Origin: Azolla caroliniana
Lineage: Eukaryota; Polypodiophyta
DNA: 64,000 bases
NCBI GenBank assembly: GCA_043228905.1
Contig: JBHGNT010000015.1
Location: 16,430,001-16,494,000, forward strand
Direction: 5' to 3'
A program made the position numbers and the translations under genes. The notes under the pieces were generated by a model, which had not been told where the DNA came from, ran no database searches, and worked only from the letters and a program-made list of their open reading frames with translations. Each line of letters begins with the position of its first letter. The first letter of the stretch is position 1. This document shows positions 1 to 12,201 of this stretch, one piece after another.

Positions 1-632
1 CAACCAGCACTTCTCCAAGGCAGACCTTGCTTGAACTCTTTCTTTCCTGCAATACCATTCACATCTCAGGCAGACATTCTACTTTCTTTCTGATCTGAAT
101 CAGTTGACATCACTAAAAGGTTCCCAAATACATGCAAACTGTACGAATGTATGTGCATCTCAAGCAAGAATCTTCATACCATTTAAGATAGTTTGCTGCA
201 CAACATGAAGTGGAAGGTTTTCATAATACATACAACGACTATTGACCACATCACACAATATAGCAGATATTATCTGCATATACCAGTGATTGCTTTTTTT
301 GTTCTTCTACTCAATTTGGGCCTTTATAAAGCATTTAGAGCCATCACCTTAGTTCCTCGTCTGCTCTGAGCCAGTTTTCCTTTTCCAAAGCTTGCCGTTT
401 TTCTGCATTTACGAAATATGACACTTAACTGCATGACAATGTTGACATTTTTGTGTTTCTTTCTAACAATTCTAGTCTATTTCGAACCACAATGAAGTGG
501 AAATTTTAATTCAAGAAATATAACGGAGAATATACAATATGCAGAGCTCCGTTCACTTTAAAGGAAAAACCTAAGGTCCAATATGTTGCAACATTATAAG
601 CAAAGATGTGTCATTGTAAGTTTGATATATAC
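1..632. other. Left-edge sequence, probably intron or downstream part of the RIB43A-like gene
   Basis: No further exon of the minus-strand RIB43A-like gene could be recognised here and no other reading frame looks coding. The sequence is AT-rich. Because the family protein is several hundred residues long, the missing exons should lie to the left of the window or in this stretch. Confidence 0.3.
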
Positions 633-1017
633 CCTCTTCCTCGGCCAGAATTTTTTCTAGATGTTTTTTCTTTTCCTTCGCCTTTACTTGTTCTTCTAGC
701 TTGTCCACATCAATCTTCAAAACATGGAGCAAAGAACACAAGAATGCACAATGTGACATTTACTTTGCAACAAGAACTAGCTGATCGACTAGCCAGTCTT
801 CAACTTGAGTTTAATCTTTACAAATGACAAAAGTGTTATTTAATAATCATTGCTACATGAACGCCATCACGTAAGATTGTCATTAGGTTCTTACAGCGAT
901 TGCTGCATTCGGGGCAAAGATTCGTGATTTTCTGGCATCATCATCAAATCGCCTGACCCTCGAGAAGTCTTGTCCTCCAATAATTTCATCTTTGGGTTTT
1001 TTCCCTGGAGCAATCAT
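633..1017 (-). CDS. RIB43A-like ciliary microtubule protein, partial, two exons
   Basis: Two minus-strand exons join in frame. Exon A (1017 to 895) encodes about 41 residues from a possible Met and ends with RKSRIFAPNAAIA before the donor GTAAGA. Exon B (714 to 633) follows an AAG acceptor, starts IDVDKLEEQVKAKEKKKHLE, and ends at the donor GTATAT. The run 'RK-RIF ... (I/G)-D-V-x-x-L-x-x-Q-V-x-x-K' is the signature of the N-terminal part of RIB43A/RIBC proteins, which are coiled-coil filament proteins bound inside ciliary doublet microtubules. Upstream of the Met the frame stays open (DPYIK) to a possible AG acceptor near 1040, so a further 5' exon is possible. The rest of the protein would lie left of the window. 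Family assignment rests on motif memory only. An unrelated coiled-coil protein or a decayed copy cannot be excluded. Exons A and B are separated by a 180-bp intron. Confidence 0.5.
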
Positions 1018-1517
1018 TTTGATGTATGGATCTGCAAGATGCTATAAGAGAAATATGATATTACATAGTACAGCCAAAAGGGGACAGAATTAGAGATGGA
1101 AATTATGAGTACATGCACAATAGCCTGAAAGAAGTTTATGAATTCAAAGAATTGACTAATGAAGCTAGAACATCTTGGCCTGTGATGTACTGTTCATGTT
1201 TCTTCCTAATGACCAAGCATGAAGTCCTACTATGAGCATAAGTTTACTTTGTCTCGAAGGATCTCTCTGAAATTTCCAAAAGTTTCACACACACATTATG
1301 ATGAGCTAATGCATCTAGTCTTCTTAGAAGGACGAGATTAATATATCATCAAGAACCTCTTAGCAAGCAAGCTAAGGAGCAAGAATAATTAACAAAGCTC
1401 TTTAATTTGGATATGTCTACTACAATGTTTTCTTTCTTGATCATCGAGGAGAGTCAGTGATCCACTCCACGTGAAGATGTTCACTTTGGGTGTCATCCAT
1501 CAATCATATTTGAATTC

Positions 1518-1702
1518 CTAAGATGATAATCGAATCAATCAATCAATTGATTCATCTATTTACCTGATATGACCTTTGAGGATGATGAGAAATCTACCAC
1601 ATATCTATATGTCTATCTATTACGAACTCAATTACTAAGATGATAATCGAATCAATCGATTGATTCATCAAATTTATCTGATATGACCTATGAGGATGAT
1701 GA
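1518..1702. repeat. Tandem duplication, two copies with 117-bp period
   Basis: The segment beginning CTAAGATGATAATCG at 1518 recurs at 1635. Both copies run through a short palindrome around ATCAATCGATTGAT and the motif CTGATATGACC to GAGGATGATGA. The copies differ at scattered positions. No coding content. Confidence 0.75.
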
Positions 1703-1961
1703 CTACGAACGCTGAGGACGATATATATATAACGGAATATGTGTATCAGATATGATGTGGATGAGCATCGTACAACAACAAAAAACCACATAACATCCCT
1801 GGGGAGGGCAAATTTGAGTAATTCGCCAGCGATAGAAGGTCGAACCAAACCAATGGAGGGCTTGTGAAATCCTCAACAGGCCAACCAAGAAACGAACCAA
1901 AGCATGAAAATATAGTGGTAGCAAGGAGGCATGGAAGAGGATATGAAATCCTCATCAAGCC

Positions 1962-1962
1962 T

Positions 1963-2006
<44 letters not shown>

Positions 2007-2137
2007 TACCTTGATCCTTTCCTTGTCTTTCTGTTGTGGCGATTGTTGTTGAGTTGTTTGGAGGGCGAGGGAGACAGGCCGTTTACCGTTGAGTCTGTGA
2101 AAGGGTAAGACGAAGAAGAAGAAGAAGAAGAAGAAAA
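1962..2137. repeat. Compound microsatellite (GT)n(GA)n and nearby (GAA)n
   Basis: GT dinucleotides run from 1962 to about 1987 and switch directly to GA up to about 2006. A GAA/AAG trinucleotide run follows at about 2109-2136. Short open frames across this stretch are products of the repeat. Confidence 0.9.
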
Positions 2138-2190
2138 AGGCGTAGGGTATAGACACACACACACATGAGAGAAAGAAAGATATACTAACG

Positions 2191-2254
2191 TCTTCTACGG
2201 CCAAATTTGGCCCATGAGACAATCTTTTACGGCCAAATTTGGCCCATGAGACAA
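2191..2254. repeat. 32-bp direct duplication containing a 14-bp palindrome
   Basis: Two near-identical 32-bp units begin at 2191 and 2223. Each carries the perfect palindrome GGCCAAATTTGGCC (2199-2212 and 2231-2244). Function unknown; it could be a slipped duplication. Confidence 0.8.
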
Positions 2255-2399
2255 TTGGTTTACAACAAAATGAGTATTTACCCGGTCATCATAACTAAAC
2301 TAAAATAAAGTAAATATAGAACTTAAGCTAAAAGAGTTCTAGTAGTGTACAATACGTGGTATATTGGTATACTCGATAAAGGAAGTGACTTTACACTAA

Positions 2400-5395
2400 T
2401 CCTAATTTTATTTCCACCCAAGCCTCTCGAAAAGAAGTCGGGGGTCAAAGGGTTTTGATGTGGGTGTGACCCGTGGTTCCAATGTAGAGAGTGCCCTAGC
2501 CATGGCTTCTAGGCGGTGTAGCTCATGTTCCCTTATTTTCATTATTGCTTCCACACCACGTCGACTTGCTTTGAAACCTCGGCACCCGAGGACGTCTGGT
2601 TCTTCTTTGGTTTTCTGCCTCATCAAGGGAAAGGCCGAGTGGTGCAAGTGTGTCGACATTTGTTGGCTCCCCCTGTTCCTGAAAAACTTCATTTGTTACA
2701 TGTTGGTGAACATTAGCAACATTATTGTCAACATTTTGTAACTTATTCTCTCTGTGTTGTTTTAGCTCTAGAATGTATTTGCCTAATTTCTTTATATCTA
2801 GAGTATCTAATAGTTTGGGGAGGGTGGGAGAGGAACCAAGTATGTCCTGGTATTTTGCCCTTTATCTCAGTGTAGATTGGGCACTTGCATGTAAAGTGAT
2901 ACTCATCCTCTATCTCTATGTGACATAACCTACATATCCTTTCCTCCCTAGGGACTCCATTAGTACGGCCATTCTAAATCTCAAGTTGGTGAGATGATAT
3001 TCTAAGTTGTCCAATGACAACCCTTAGTGCATGTGGTAAGAATACATCTAGATATTTTGGCCGCATGATAAAACCTAACTCAGAGAAGTGCATGAAGTGT
3101 TCCTTATAGTACAACATTTTAGATGGGAGTGGCTCTCGTGGGGTGATCCATTTATACCGAGTGTAAATTTGCCATATGTCTTGGCGTATTACTTTATTGC
3201 GGTCCTCATGAGAGATTAAAGTGTTATCAATCGTGTGGTTGTACCTAAGGGGAGTTAGGTTATTAATGTCTAGACCATTCACAAGAAGCCAACTCACCAT
3301 CATGCCATACCATGAGCTAGTATAGCCGAACTCATTCAATGATCGAGAGGCCTTAAAGGCTTGATGAGATATTCTATCATGTGGTTGGCTATGTATCCTA
3401 TGAAGAAAGACTACAAGTTGGAAAAGTTCCTCTACTAACATTGGGGGTAACGTGAACTCAGCCCTAATAATGTCATGTGGTACTGTCGATTTGCTTCGGA
3501 GTTGGTGTGATAACATCATCACCAATGGTCTCTCTAATTGCGTCCACATGAAAGATGGTAATCCTAGAGCCCAAACCGTTGATGCATACATGATGGAGGG
3601 GATCACTAATGAGTCAAAGAGCCACCCTTTAGTTCGTGGCTCTTAAAAGTATGCTTGGTGGCATTGTCTCTCTAGGAGTGAGAGGGATGCATGTCCTCTT
3701 GTAAGTCTATCCTTCGTTGCCTGTGTCATGGAGAATTTACCTGAGCGAGCACTAAAAGTGACTCCGAGATAGATGTATGATCCAACCACCTCAATTGGGC
3801 TTTGGGAGATAGTTAGGTGACACTTAGCTCTAACTTGGGCCGATGTGTGGAAGATAAGGACTTTAGTTTTCCCTAGATTCACTACCAATCCTCGTTGTGC
3901 ACAAAAGTCATCTAAGGCATTAAGGTGCCTTTGTGGGTCGTGTTCGGATTCAGAGAGCAAAACTATGTCATCCGCATAGAGCAAGATACAAACCTGCATA
4001 TCCCCAAGGACTACTCCATTGCCTCCCTTACGAGCAATAAAATCTGTGATCTCATCAATGTAGATCCCAAAAGGTGTCGGTGATAGGGGGCAACCTTGTT
4101 TTACACCAATAGTGCTAGTGAAACAATTGGATAGGCCACCTGGGCATTGGACACACCCGGACACTTGTTCATATAGTGCGTAGATGGCCCAAACCATGTC
4201 ATCTGGTATCCTCAAGCTTTTAAGCCTATCAAACAACCGCTCTCTAGGGACTGTGTCAAAGGCCTTGCGGAAGTCCACAAAACAACAATATAATTTCTTC
4301 TTGTGAGCCTTAGTTTGGTCAATTAAGCATCTAAGTGTGAAGATATGATCAATGGTGGAGAAGGCTCGTCTAAAGCCAGCTTGTTCAGGTGCACGAAGAT
4401 TTAGGGTCTCCATATAATCACTAAGCTCTGCTTCCATTACTGCACCATATAATTTAGCAAGGGTATGACCTATCATAATGGTCCTATATGTATTTAGGTC
4501 CATGGGGTCCCCCTCTTTATGTATGGGGGCCATTGTGTTCATAGTCCACTGTGGTGGAAAACCCTCCGCAAGGGCACGATTGAAGATTAGAGTTAGCAAG
4601 GGAGCTAGGCACTCTCTCGCATATATAATGTGTTCTGCTCGCAATCCTGTGTGGTCCATGGCATTGGAATGGGTGGTTGGTTTGGGATTTGGTAAAGTCT
4701 CTCTGTATATGTGTGCCAGGTTTCGGGATCCTCGATGGGTGTTTGTGGTCTTGGCTCTCGTAGTCTCTTCCATGCCGTGGCGCAATCGCTACTCATGAAC
4801 ATATGGTAGAGTTCCCAATATTGGGATGCCTCCCATGCCCATCTCTTACGACGTGTCATCTTGCGCATTTCTTAGTGAGCTTGTATTGAGGTAATACTAC
4901 CATTGAGTTGTGATATTGTAAGTTGTCTATGTAAGTCCCTACAATCCTCATCATACCATTTATTTTGTGGCATAGATCCTGATCTATCTTGATTTGAGTG
5001 TTTTGTATATGGGAAACTACTAGTCGCTACGGAGTGAGTTTCGTACTAAGGCTTTCTAAAGGTAGGGAGGGATCAAGGGAGGAGAGATGGGCCTGAACAT
5101 GTTGAGAGTATATGTCAGAGAGCTCATGCGTGAAATGTATTGTGGTGTGATGATGTGGTTGACTAGAGTTGGTGACCTTAGAGATATCACATTTTAGCTC
5201 AAAGTATAAGAAACTATGGTCTGCGCCAATAGGGCATGGGGCCACCCGGAAGGAGTTAATCATGTGGGTAGCTTCAAGGCGTCCTATTAGATAATCAACT
5301 ATGCTTTCCCCTCCTCCATGTGGGAAACATGTGAGCTCTTCCGAGCCAGCCACTTGGCTAAACCATTATATATGACCATCCGGTGCCGACTGCCA
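2400..5395 (-). mobile_element. 5'-truncated LINE (non-LTR retrotransposon)
   Basis: A minus-strand non-LTR element containing, in order, the C-terminal part of an endonuclease domain, a reverse transcriptase and a C-terminal zinc finger. The sequence before the endonuclease tail (right of about 5395) is not LINE-like, as expected for 5' truncation by incomplete reverse transcription. The 3' end (left) is placed only roughly near 2400; I saw no clear poly(A) tail or target duplication. The RT, with FVDFRKAFDTVPR and GVKQGCPLSP, is unlike the L1-type LINE relic at 36 kb. I associate this type with algae and seed-free plants from memory. A second, more decayed copy of the same type lies at 51.7-52.8 kb. 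Confidence 0.85.
2868..5353 (-). pseudogene. LINE ORF2 relic: endonuclease tail, reverse transcriptase, zinc finger
   Basis: Reading leftwards. The endonuclease tail (5353-5027) has the GADHSFLYFEL motif equivalent to the SDH catalytic end of EEP nucleases. The RT block (4785-3643, 380 codons open) holds FVDFRKAFDTVPR (motif A), GVKQGCPLSP (motif B) and YADDIVLLS (catalytic motif C). The thumb and C-terminal region continues in another frame (3606-2974). After one in-frame TAG near 2976 the frame reaches a zinc finger, CRLCHIEIEDEYHFTCKCP, near 2940-2880. The stops between blocks and the frame change near 3640 show it is dead as a single protein, although the RT block alone is intact. It once nicked DNA and copied its RNA at the target site. 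Confidence 0.85.
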
Positions 5396-5404
5396 AGTTC
5401 GAGC

Positions 5405-5650
5405 AGATGATGGCCAAACACATACCATACGCATGCGTATGTTATCACAACATTCTTATCTTCTTCTTCTTATTATTTTTTACACTTTTTACCTTAACTT
5501 TCTTACTTTAAAAAAAAATACTTATAAATTATAATAAATAATGAATACAAAAGTATGGTATTTACCATACTTCGAGGGTGTTTTACCATACTCAAATGAT
5601 TGGTAACATTCTTGAATGCAAATGCATGTATGGTTCACACGTAACACTAT
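5405..5650 (-). repeat. Dispersed MITE-like repeat, copy A
   Basis: This stretch matches, in reverse orientation, the sequence at 37.93-38.13 kb. Shared blocks include the GAACCATAC end, the CCCTCGAA-TATGGTAAAT core, GTATTCATTATTTATTATAA, and AAGTAAGAAAGTTAAG. No coding content. Boundaries are approximate and terminal inverted repeats are not proven. Confidence 0.6.
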
Positions 5651-5725
5651 ACACATGTGAGAGAGATAGAGATTGAAGTATGTGTGGTCTTCACAGAACC
5701 GCAAACATTAACATTTTTCATCTTC

Positions 5726-5751
5726 AGAGAGAGAGAGAGAGAGAGAGAGAG
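5726..5751. repeat. (GA)n microsatellite
   Basis: An uninterrupted run of about 13 GA units on the plus strand. Confidence 0.9.
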
Positions 5752-7586
5752 GCGGGCGCTGTCGAAGTTCAGGAGCTTGTAGTAATGGTGTGTCGCAATC
5801 GAGAGGAGTGCACACTTGTGAAGTGTTGAGAGAGATCCCATGGAGAGGATTGGGTTTGGTCAAGAGACGTGTGGAAAGCATATAGTTTTGGATGTGATCG
5901 AGGGGAAGTCTAGCATTTGTATCAAAGTGTGCCAAGACTCCTGATTCCTTGTTTCGGGTAGAGTGTGCATAGTCACTCGTGCCCCAATGCCATGTCTCCC
6001 ATCATAGTGGGTGTGAGCCAAGTTGCATAGAAGCAATGGTCCGGATAGTAGACAACATCCACAGAGAGAGTAGGAGAGGAGGTGGGGGGGTGGGTAAGCT
6101 AATTACAAGAGAGACAAAGAGAGTTGTTGTTACTTGTACGCCTCGAGCTTGGAAGATCAGTTTCATTAAATTAGTTCTGAAGCTAGCATCACCCAAACCA
6201 TTCCACAAATGATTGTTTCTTTGATAGAGTGTATAAGGTATTTACAAAGGCCTCAACAAACAGATTCTATGAAAGTTTGAGTGCTAATGTGGTAGTTTTG
6301 TTTAAGGTTCAATAACCCTCGACAATGATCAACTTGAGAGTGGTAAATATATAAATGCAATAGTTCTGTTATTGGTTAGGGTTAGCAACATATTAAGGAA
6401 CTTTAGTTTGATAAACTAAGGTTGTTCAAACATGCATGCCATTGAGTTGTATTTATATTTGCTTGCTTCAAAGCATATGATCATATAGCTTTGTTCTATC
6501 AGGTTGTATTTGAATCCCTTTGTTATAATTGTGTGTATCAACAATTTGCTTAATGTAATCATTATGTTGTTGTTGATTAATGTAATCTATTTCCATGCAA
6601 TAGCTAGCAATTATATGTACAATCTACAGATATACATACATGTGACAATATACATATAAACGTGTGTACACATACCAACAATATACATAGAAATACATGT
6701 ATAGATAGTACATTAACATTTGAATCCATGTCATAGATGGTGCCAAGGAGTTTGGCATAGTAACGTGACCATGTGGTTTATTGCCACACAAAACAACACC
6801 TAAATATACATACATTGAAGAAACATTATAGAAGCATGCTCATTTACTTTCGCAACTACCGAAATAACCCAAGTCAAAGTTGAGGCTCGTAGACATAAAA
6901 TGTAAGCCAAGAGCAAACTTGTGAGCAAATGACATAAGATACATTGGAGTGTACAACTTATTTTACAAGCCTCCTTAATTTAAGGTATAGATTGAGATTA
7001 CTTTTAGGTATGATCATTATGATTATCCTTATTTTCAGTTATGATCATTATGATTATCCTTAAACACGAGTACAAATTTAGATAATCTGAAAGTATAATT
7101 ATGATGATAATCCATGAATTGGGGCATTCATTTAAATAATCCCCCAAGTACAATTCTTATTCGGATTATGCTAGCATGTACCTTGGATATATCTTGTGCC
7201 TTCCATTTTGGGATTAATCTCCACTTTTATTTGATTGGGAGCTTCAATTTCAACTAAGACATTTTGGCAATAAAAAAATCAGTGAACATACTATTACAAA
7301 TTTCCATAACATGTACACAGATTTAGGTAATCTACCCGACTAGACAAGCATCGAGACCAAAAAAATATGGTAGGGAAAATTACCTACCTAACACAACTTT
7401 TACCCTGTAAAACCTTGCCCATCATGTACTACATTACCACGTCTACTTAGTTACTATTTGGTAATCTTCACAACGATTAGCAATCATCTAGAACATTGAC
7501 CTTTGATATTGGCCAAGCACTACATATAGCAGAGAGTAGGACTGGCTTTATGTATATACCTATTCAAGCTACACAAAGCAAATGTG
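5752..7586. other. Intergenic sequence without recognised genes
   Basis: I see no coding signal. It is AT-rich, with TATA/TGTATA-rich runs at about 6610-6720 and a 23-bp motif (TATGATCATTATGATTATC...) repeated twice near 7010-7060. Confidence 0.5.
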
Positions 7587-7737
7587 AAAACTAGTTTTGA
7601 GGGTTATCATATGCAATGATTTTGACTTCTTGATTTATGTCGTTGCTAGCATTTAAATGTCAAAACTAGTTTTGAGGGTTATTGTATGCAATGATCTTCA
7701 CTTCTTGATTTATCTTGTTTCTAGCATGTTGTTGTAC
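7587..7737. repeat. Tandem duplication, two copies with 75-bp period
   Basis: The motif AAAACTAGTTTTGAGGGTTA starts at 7587 and again at 7662, each followed by GCAATGAT and CTTCTTGATTTAT. The copies have diverged by a few substitutions. Confidence 0.75.
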
Positions 7738-8221
7738 ACTAGCATGCTCTGTTTGACACAGACTTGGGACATTTGATTTAAACTTTCCCCGAACCCTTTG
7801 GTGCAATAAACACTGCTTGCAGAATAACAATCAATTCTGCGCCATAATCTCGTAAAGTTGATAACCTCAGTTTATGAAACACCTGGTTCAATTTCAAATA
7901 TGATTTACAATTATATGTTTATGCTCGCATTCTGATGAATCATAGGTGAGGCTGCCTACGGATACAGAAATTTATCGTGATATTGTATATGAACACTTCT
8001 GATACTAACAGCAAAGCATCAGAAACTCTGAACAACTTCAAGCATTTCATGCCCAATGCAGGATAACAATCACACTAAATACAATGCAAATGGAGAGTAG
8101 CAGGTAAAGTGGAGTACAGGATAATCAGTATGAATTTGCCAGACCTAGCTTCTGCAACTGTAGGACCAAGTATTTTTTTTAACTCCCCTTTATGACTGGC
8201 TCCCCTTTTTTCATCGTTTGC

Positions 8222-11200
8222 TTACAAGGCCATTTCTGCTTGTAGTGCTGCGAGTTCTTCCTCTTCCTCAGTGGGTTTCGGCTTTTGAGGAGTTCTAATA
8301 GGAACTGAAGGTAATGTTGGAGCACTTGTTGCTGGCTGAAGTAATTGCTCTTCAAGCTCTGCTTCCTCCAACTCTTCCAGCTCAGCCTCCAATTCATCCT
8401 ACAAAACACAACCATACTTGTTACAAATTGGGAAAAACTTGAAGTAGACATACAAGAAGATGTTTGTGACATACTAGTACCTCATCAAAGTCGGCCGCTG
8501 CACCTATAGGTGCTGACAAAGCTTCCTGAATTTGCTTCATGTTCTCTGTTTGTTCATTTATCTCGTCCATTGTTTTGTCAACATCATCGATATTCCTGGT
8601 CAAGCAATCATCATTCAATACTATTAGCTTACCCATTTGGAAATGCCTTCAAAGTAATGCCTAGAAAACATACGTCAACTTGTGCATGTTCTTCATAGCT
8701 TGTGCTCCAGTTCTCAAAGCATCGACTGTCTCAGTTGTGGCTTTTGCTCCCTCTAGCAAAATCATCTGAAAAATAATTTCAAATGATGCCTTTTAACATA
8801 CATGCCTTGAGGGTAAAATTACTCAGCAAGAACAAGTATATAAGAAACCTGATCATGTATACGCAGTTGAAAATTTCCAAGCTGCTCCACTTGAACCTCG
8901 TAAAGTTTTTTCCTCTTCAAACATTGGATCGCAGCTGCAAGATAGATATTTACATTCATTCCACATTCATGTTTACAATTTCTTAAGAATGATACCATTC
9001 AAATTTCATATAGACATACCTTTCTTGTTTTTTGCTTTTGTAAAAGCTTTCGCTTTTTCGACTTCCATAGAAATTTTCTTTTGTAAGACCATCTCCTTTT
9101 TTTCTAGCATCTCGAGCGTCTAGAGAAGGAAAAACATACGATAGTCAATTTAGCTTTTCAAACAAACACCTTCACAACCAGATCAGGCCTTCCAATTAAC
9201 AGGTTGAATCTTTGATATTTTTAGCATATTTCAGACGGCATCCACACAATACCTATATAACTTCCATATAACCAATTGAAGAGTTTGAGTTTATGTATAT
9301 AAAAGTAAGTTAATTAAATCTCCAAGAGAAAAAAAGAAGCAAACAGACAATAAAGATCACAAAGTTAAAAGCTGGAGTGTCCATCTCAGACAATTTCTAC
9401 TGGCCAATTTCAAACATTTTCAGAAATTGGAAAAGCAGACATCTTGAGAAATGGAATCAAACACAAAACTTTTTATTACTGATAAAATATGGGATACATT
9501 ATATAGGCTTTAGAGGGCTGTTTAAATGCAGTAGAAGATGTCTTTATATCTCCATTGGTGACCCTCAAGCATTATGAAAACTCTTACATAAAAGAGGAAC
9601 AAATTTGAGTGGTTGTATTTTTACTATAGATTCCCCTAAAACTCTTCCTTTACACTTGCCGTTTGCTTGCAAGAGGATTTTGTCTAAGATTCTTTGATTA
9701 CTTGTCATGGTTGACTGCAATAGTGACATGTGGCTCTCATACCTGGAGACTATCCTTAATCCTCTTTTCTAATACTTCAATTGTCAATACAGATCCTCTC
9801 ATACTTCATGTAGATGTTTGGACTCATATTTGGAGAATGAGCTATTTAATACCTGATGTAGTTGCTTGGAAATTTCTCTAGTGCTACATAATGATAAATC
9901 TCTTTAAGGTAATGTGAGTTACAAATAGTTTCTTGAACTTTTCACACCATAAATGTTAAACCTCTTTAAGAAAGTGCACGGAAGTGCTAGCTTTAGATAT
10001 TTACGAATAAAGGCTATTATTATGTCACCATCAGGTGTTATTTTTGTCCTCTTAACATATTCTTATTTGATCAATAACAGTTTACTTTTTTATTTGTATT
10101 GCATGTCTCAAAATAGAGAAGGATTCCTTTCACAGCCAGTATGAACTAGCTGAGAAAAAATAGTCCTCAAGACCAACGGAGCTATTGCAGGCAAACCCAG
10201 GTACTGGAAGGCAGTCTTCCATCTGGAATTAGGTTCTGCTGTATTTTCAATCGTATGGGGCAGCGAATGTATTTGATCAATGATATCTGGCAGTGCCAAT
10301 CCTATGTACAAAATTATTGCTAGGAAAACAGGTTTTCAATGGTCTTTTCAAGACATTGGAGGTCCAATAGGACACTTTGGAATATTTAATTACCTCAACC
10401 ACATGTAGACCATATGATGGGGACTTCGGAATGAGAAGTAGTGGAGATATATCTAAAAGCACCTATTTATGACAGATTGACAGCTGAAGGAAAGGGAAAG
10501 AATTACAAACTAGTTCATACTAGCTAGGAAGTTCATGCATAGGTACAAATATCTATTTTTCTCTTATTCTATCTGTGTAGGCACGTATATGTGTGTATGT
10601 GTATGTACACATAAACACATGGAGCTGTGTGCAAATCCAAACATACACATATATAAATGAATTACATATATGCCTAATACATACAAGTTATTCTCATGTG
10701 ATTTAAACATCTAATCACAAATTCAATTTTATATAAGAGAATAAAACTAATGCCTGAATAAACATCGTATATAGAAAAATAAGTCCCCTAAATATACATA
10801 TTGGGAAGTTTTCCAACCCGCCATAAACTAATATGGTTTCATTGAATAAAAATAGCATATGTGGATCAATAAATTTGCTTAATCTCGTTCAATGTACTCA
10901 ACCAGTAGAAATTGATGAAGATGCCAAATGCATGACTATTCCCTGTGTCTATTTCATCACCAAATTAGGTTTATTAATTTTTACACTAACTGGAGAGTAA
11001 CAGATCTTATGCAACTCGAAAAACAAAATGCAAACACGTATCATCCTTATTAATCAACAGATTCTAAGTGAATCAGGCACCTACAAATGGAACATGGGAG
11101 CGTACATACTTGAGAAGCATCTCGGTACTCAGAAGTATTAACATAAAACTTAGTTGTGCTCAGGGAGGCTGCAACACATTAGAATTGAGGTCAATCTGGA

Positions 11201-11658
11201 AGAAAGTACTCAGCAGACCTCCCTTTCATTCTTGATCGATTCATAAGATCCAAACACATAATAAGTTAACAGAATACCAGAACATAGCAACATATAATAC
11301 TGTCATGAACCAACAGGGGCCGTGATCTTCTCCAAGGAGGGCCAAGTTGGGGGCCCTAGGGTTTTATAGAGAGCCACATCTTGTGTTGTACATAAGGATA
11401 TGGGTATATGTATGTATGCAAACATTTGTAGGATGTCAATCTACTGTTAATCCAAAGCCAAGGAGAAAGGGAAGCTTTTTGGGAGGAGGTCTGATCTGCA
11501 CGACCGCCATGAAAGCGAGAGGAGCGCGAACAAAGGGATTAAACCAGAACAACAGAAATAGGGGGAAGAGGGGGAGAGTAAAGAACCTCGCTGAGCTTTT
11601 CGAGAGTGGCGAGAGTCGTCGGCTCCTGCTTGGGCTTCCCGAAGAGCCGTGAGAACAT
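8222..11658 (-). CDS. SNF7: ESCRT-III subunit SNF7/VPS32 (CHMP4-like), six exons
   Basis: SNF7 polymerises on endosomal and other membranes to drive ESCRT-III budding and scission. I place six minus-strand coding exons: 11658-11587, 9119-9020, 8934-8849, 8765-8674, 8595-8481 and 8398-8222. All have GT-AG borders and join without frame conflict, giving 213 residues, the usual SNF7 length. The start MFSRLFGKPKQE is the typical amphipathic N-terminus. The basic helical core (KAKNKKAAIQCLKRKKLYE) precedes MILLEGAKATTETVDALR and the very conserved NIDDVDKTMDEINEQTENMK. The acidic C-terminus ends EEEELAALQAEMAL, a MIT-interacting-type tail that binds VPS4 or partners. Intron 1 is 2.47 kb; the others are about 80 bp. 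No disabling change was seen. The match to plant VPS32/SNF7 proteins is strong; which paralogue it is cannot be told. Confidence 0.95.
9120..11586 (-). other. Intron 1 of SNF7 (2.47 kb)
   Basis: This lies between the donor at 11586 (GTTCTT) and the acceptor at 9120-9121. No open frame in it resembles a known protein, and no transposon end was recognised. The content is AT-rich. Confidence 0.75.
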
Positions 11659-12000
11659 CTTCAGATCCTTTTGGGGGGGATGAAAAGATTTGTTCGGGGG
11701 GGGGGGTTTCGGTCGGGATTTAGCGCAGAGTCTCGTCTGATCTGATGAAGCAGAGGCAGAGACAGAGACAGAGACAGAGAAACAGGGGAGAAACAGAGAG
11801 AAGCCTTTTCTTTTATGTATGTATATACTTTTTATTGTGTGTTTGTTGAGAAGAAGAAGAAGAAGAAGAAGAAGAAGAAGAGAAAGAGCATACTTCCTTC
11901 CTTTCCTTTCCTTCTTAGATCATAATCTTCTTTTTCTTCTTCTTCTTCTTCTTCTTTAAACATTAGAAAAAAATTTGTAGCTAGTAGTAGTAGTAGTAGA
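11659..12000 (-). promoter_or_regulatory. SNF7 5' leader and promoter region with microsatellites
   Basis: Upstream of the SNF7 start codon lie a run of Gs near 11694, a (GAGACA)n-like run at about 11750-11780, (GAA)n at about 11850-11880 and (TTC)n at about 11931-11955. On the gene's strand these are CT/TTC- and GA-rich, as in many plant core promoters and leaders. No TATA box was assigned. Confidence 0.4.
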
Positions 12001-12201
12001 CTAGTAGTAGTCTCTTGGACCCGATCGATCGGCCGATACGTACGTTGTCAAGTTTCGTACGTGTTATGTCCACCCTTGGGCACCGCCCACCCCCCCGCCT
12101 GCCTGCCCATTCTAGCCTCCTCGCCCCATATGTGTGTGGGTTTCTTTCGAAAAATTCCATGGGTCTCTCTGCCTTGAAGCGCCTCTGTTTATCGCTCATT
12201 G

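Noticed and set aside
11347-11652. 101-residue plus-strand frame
   Set aside because: It overlaps SNF7 exon 1 on the opposite strand and has no recognisable motif.
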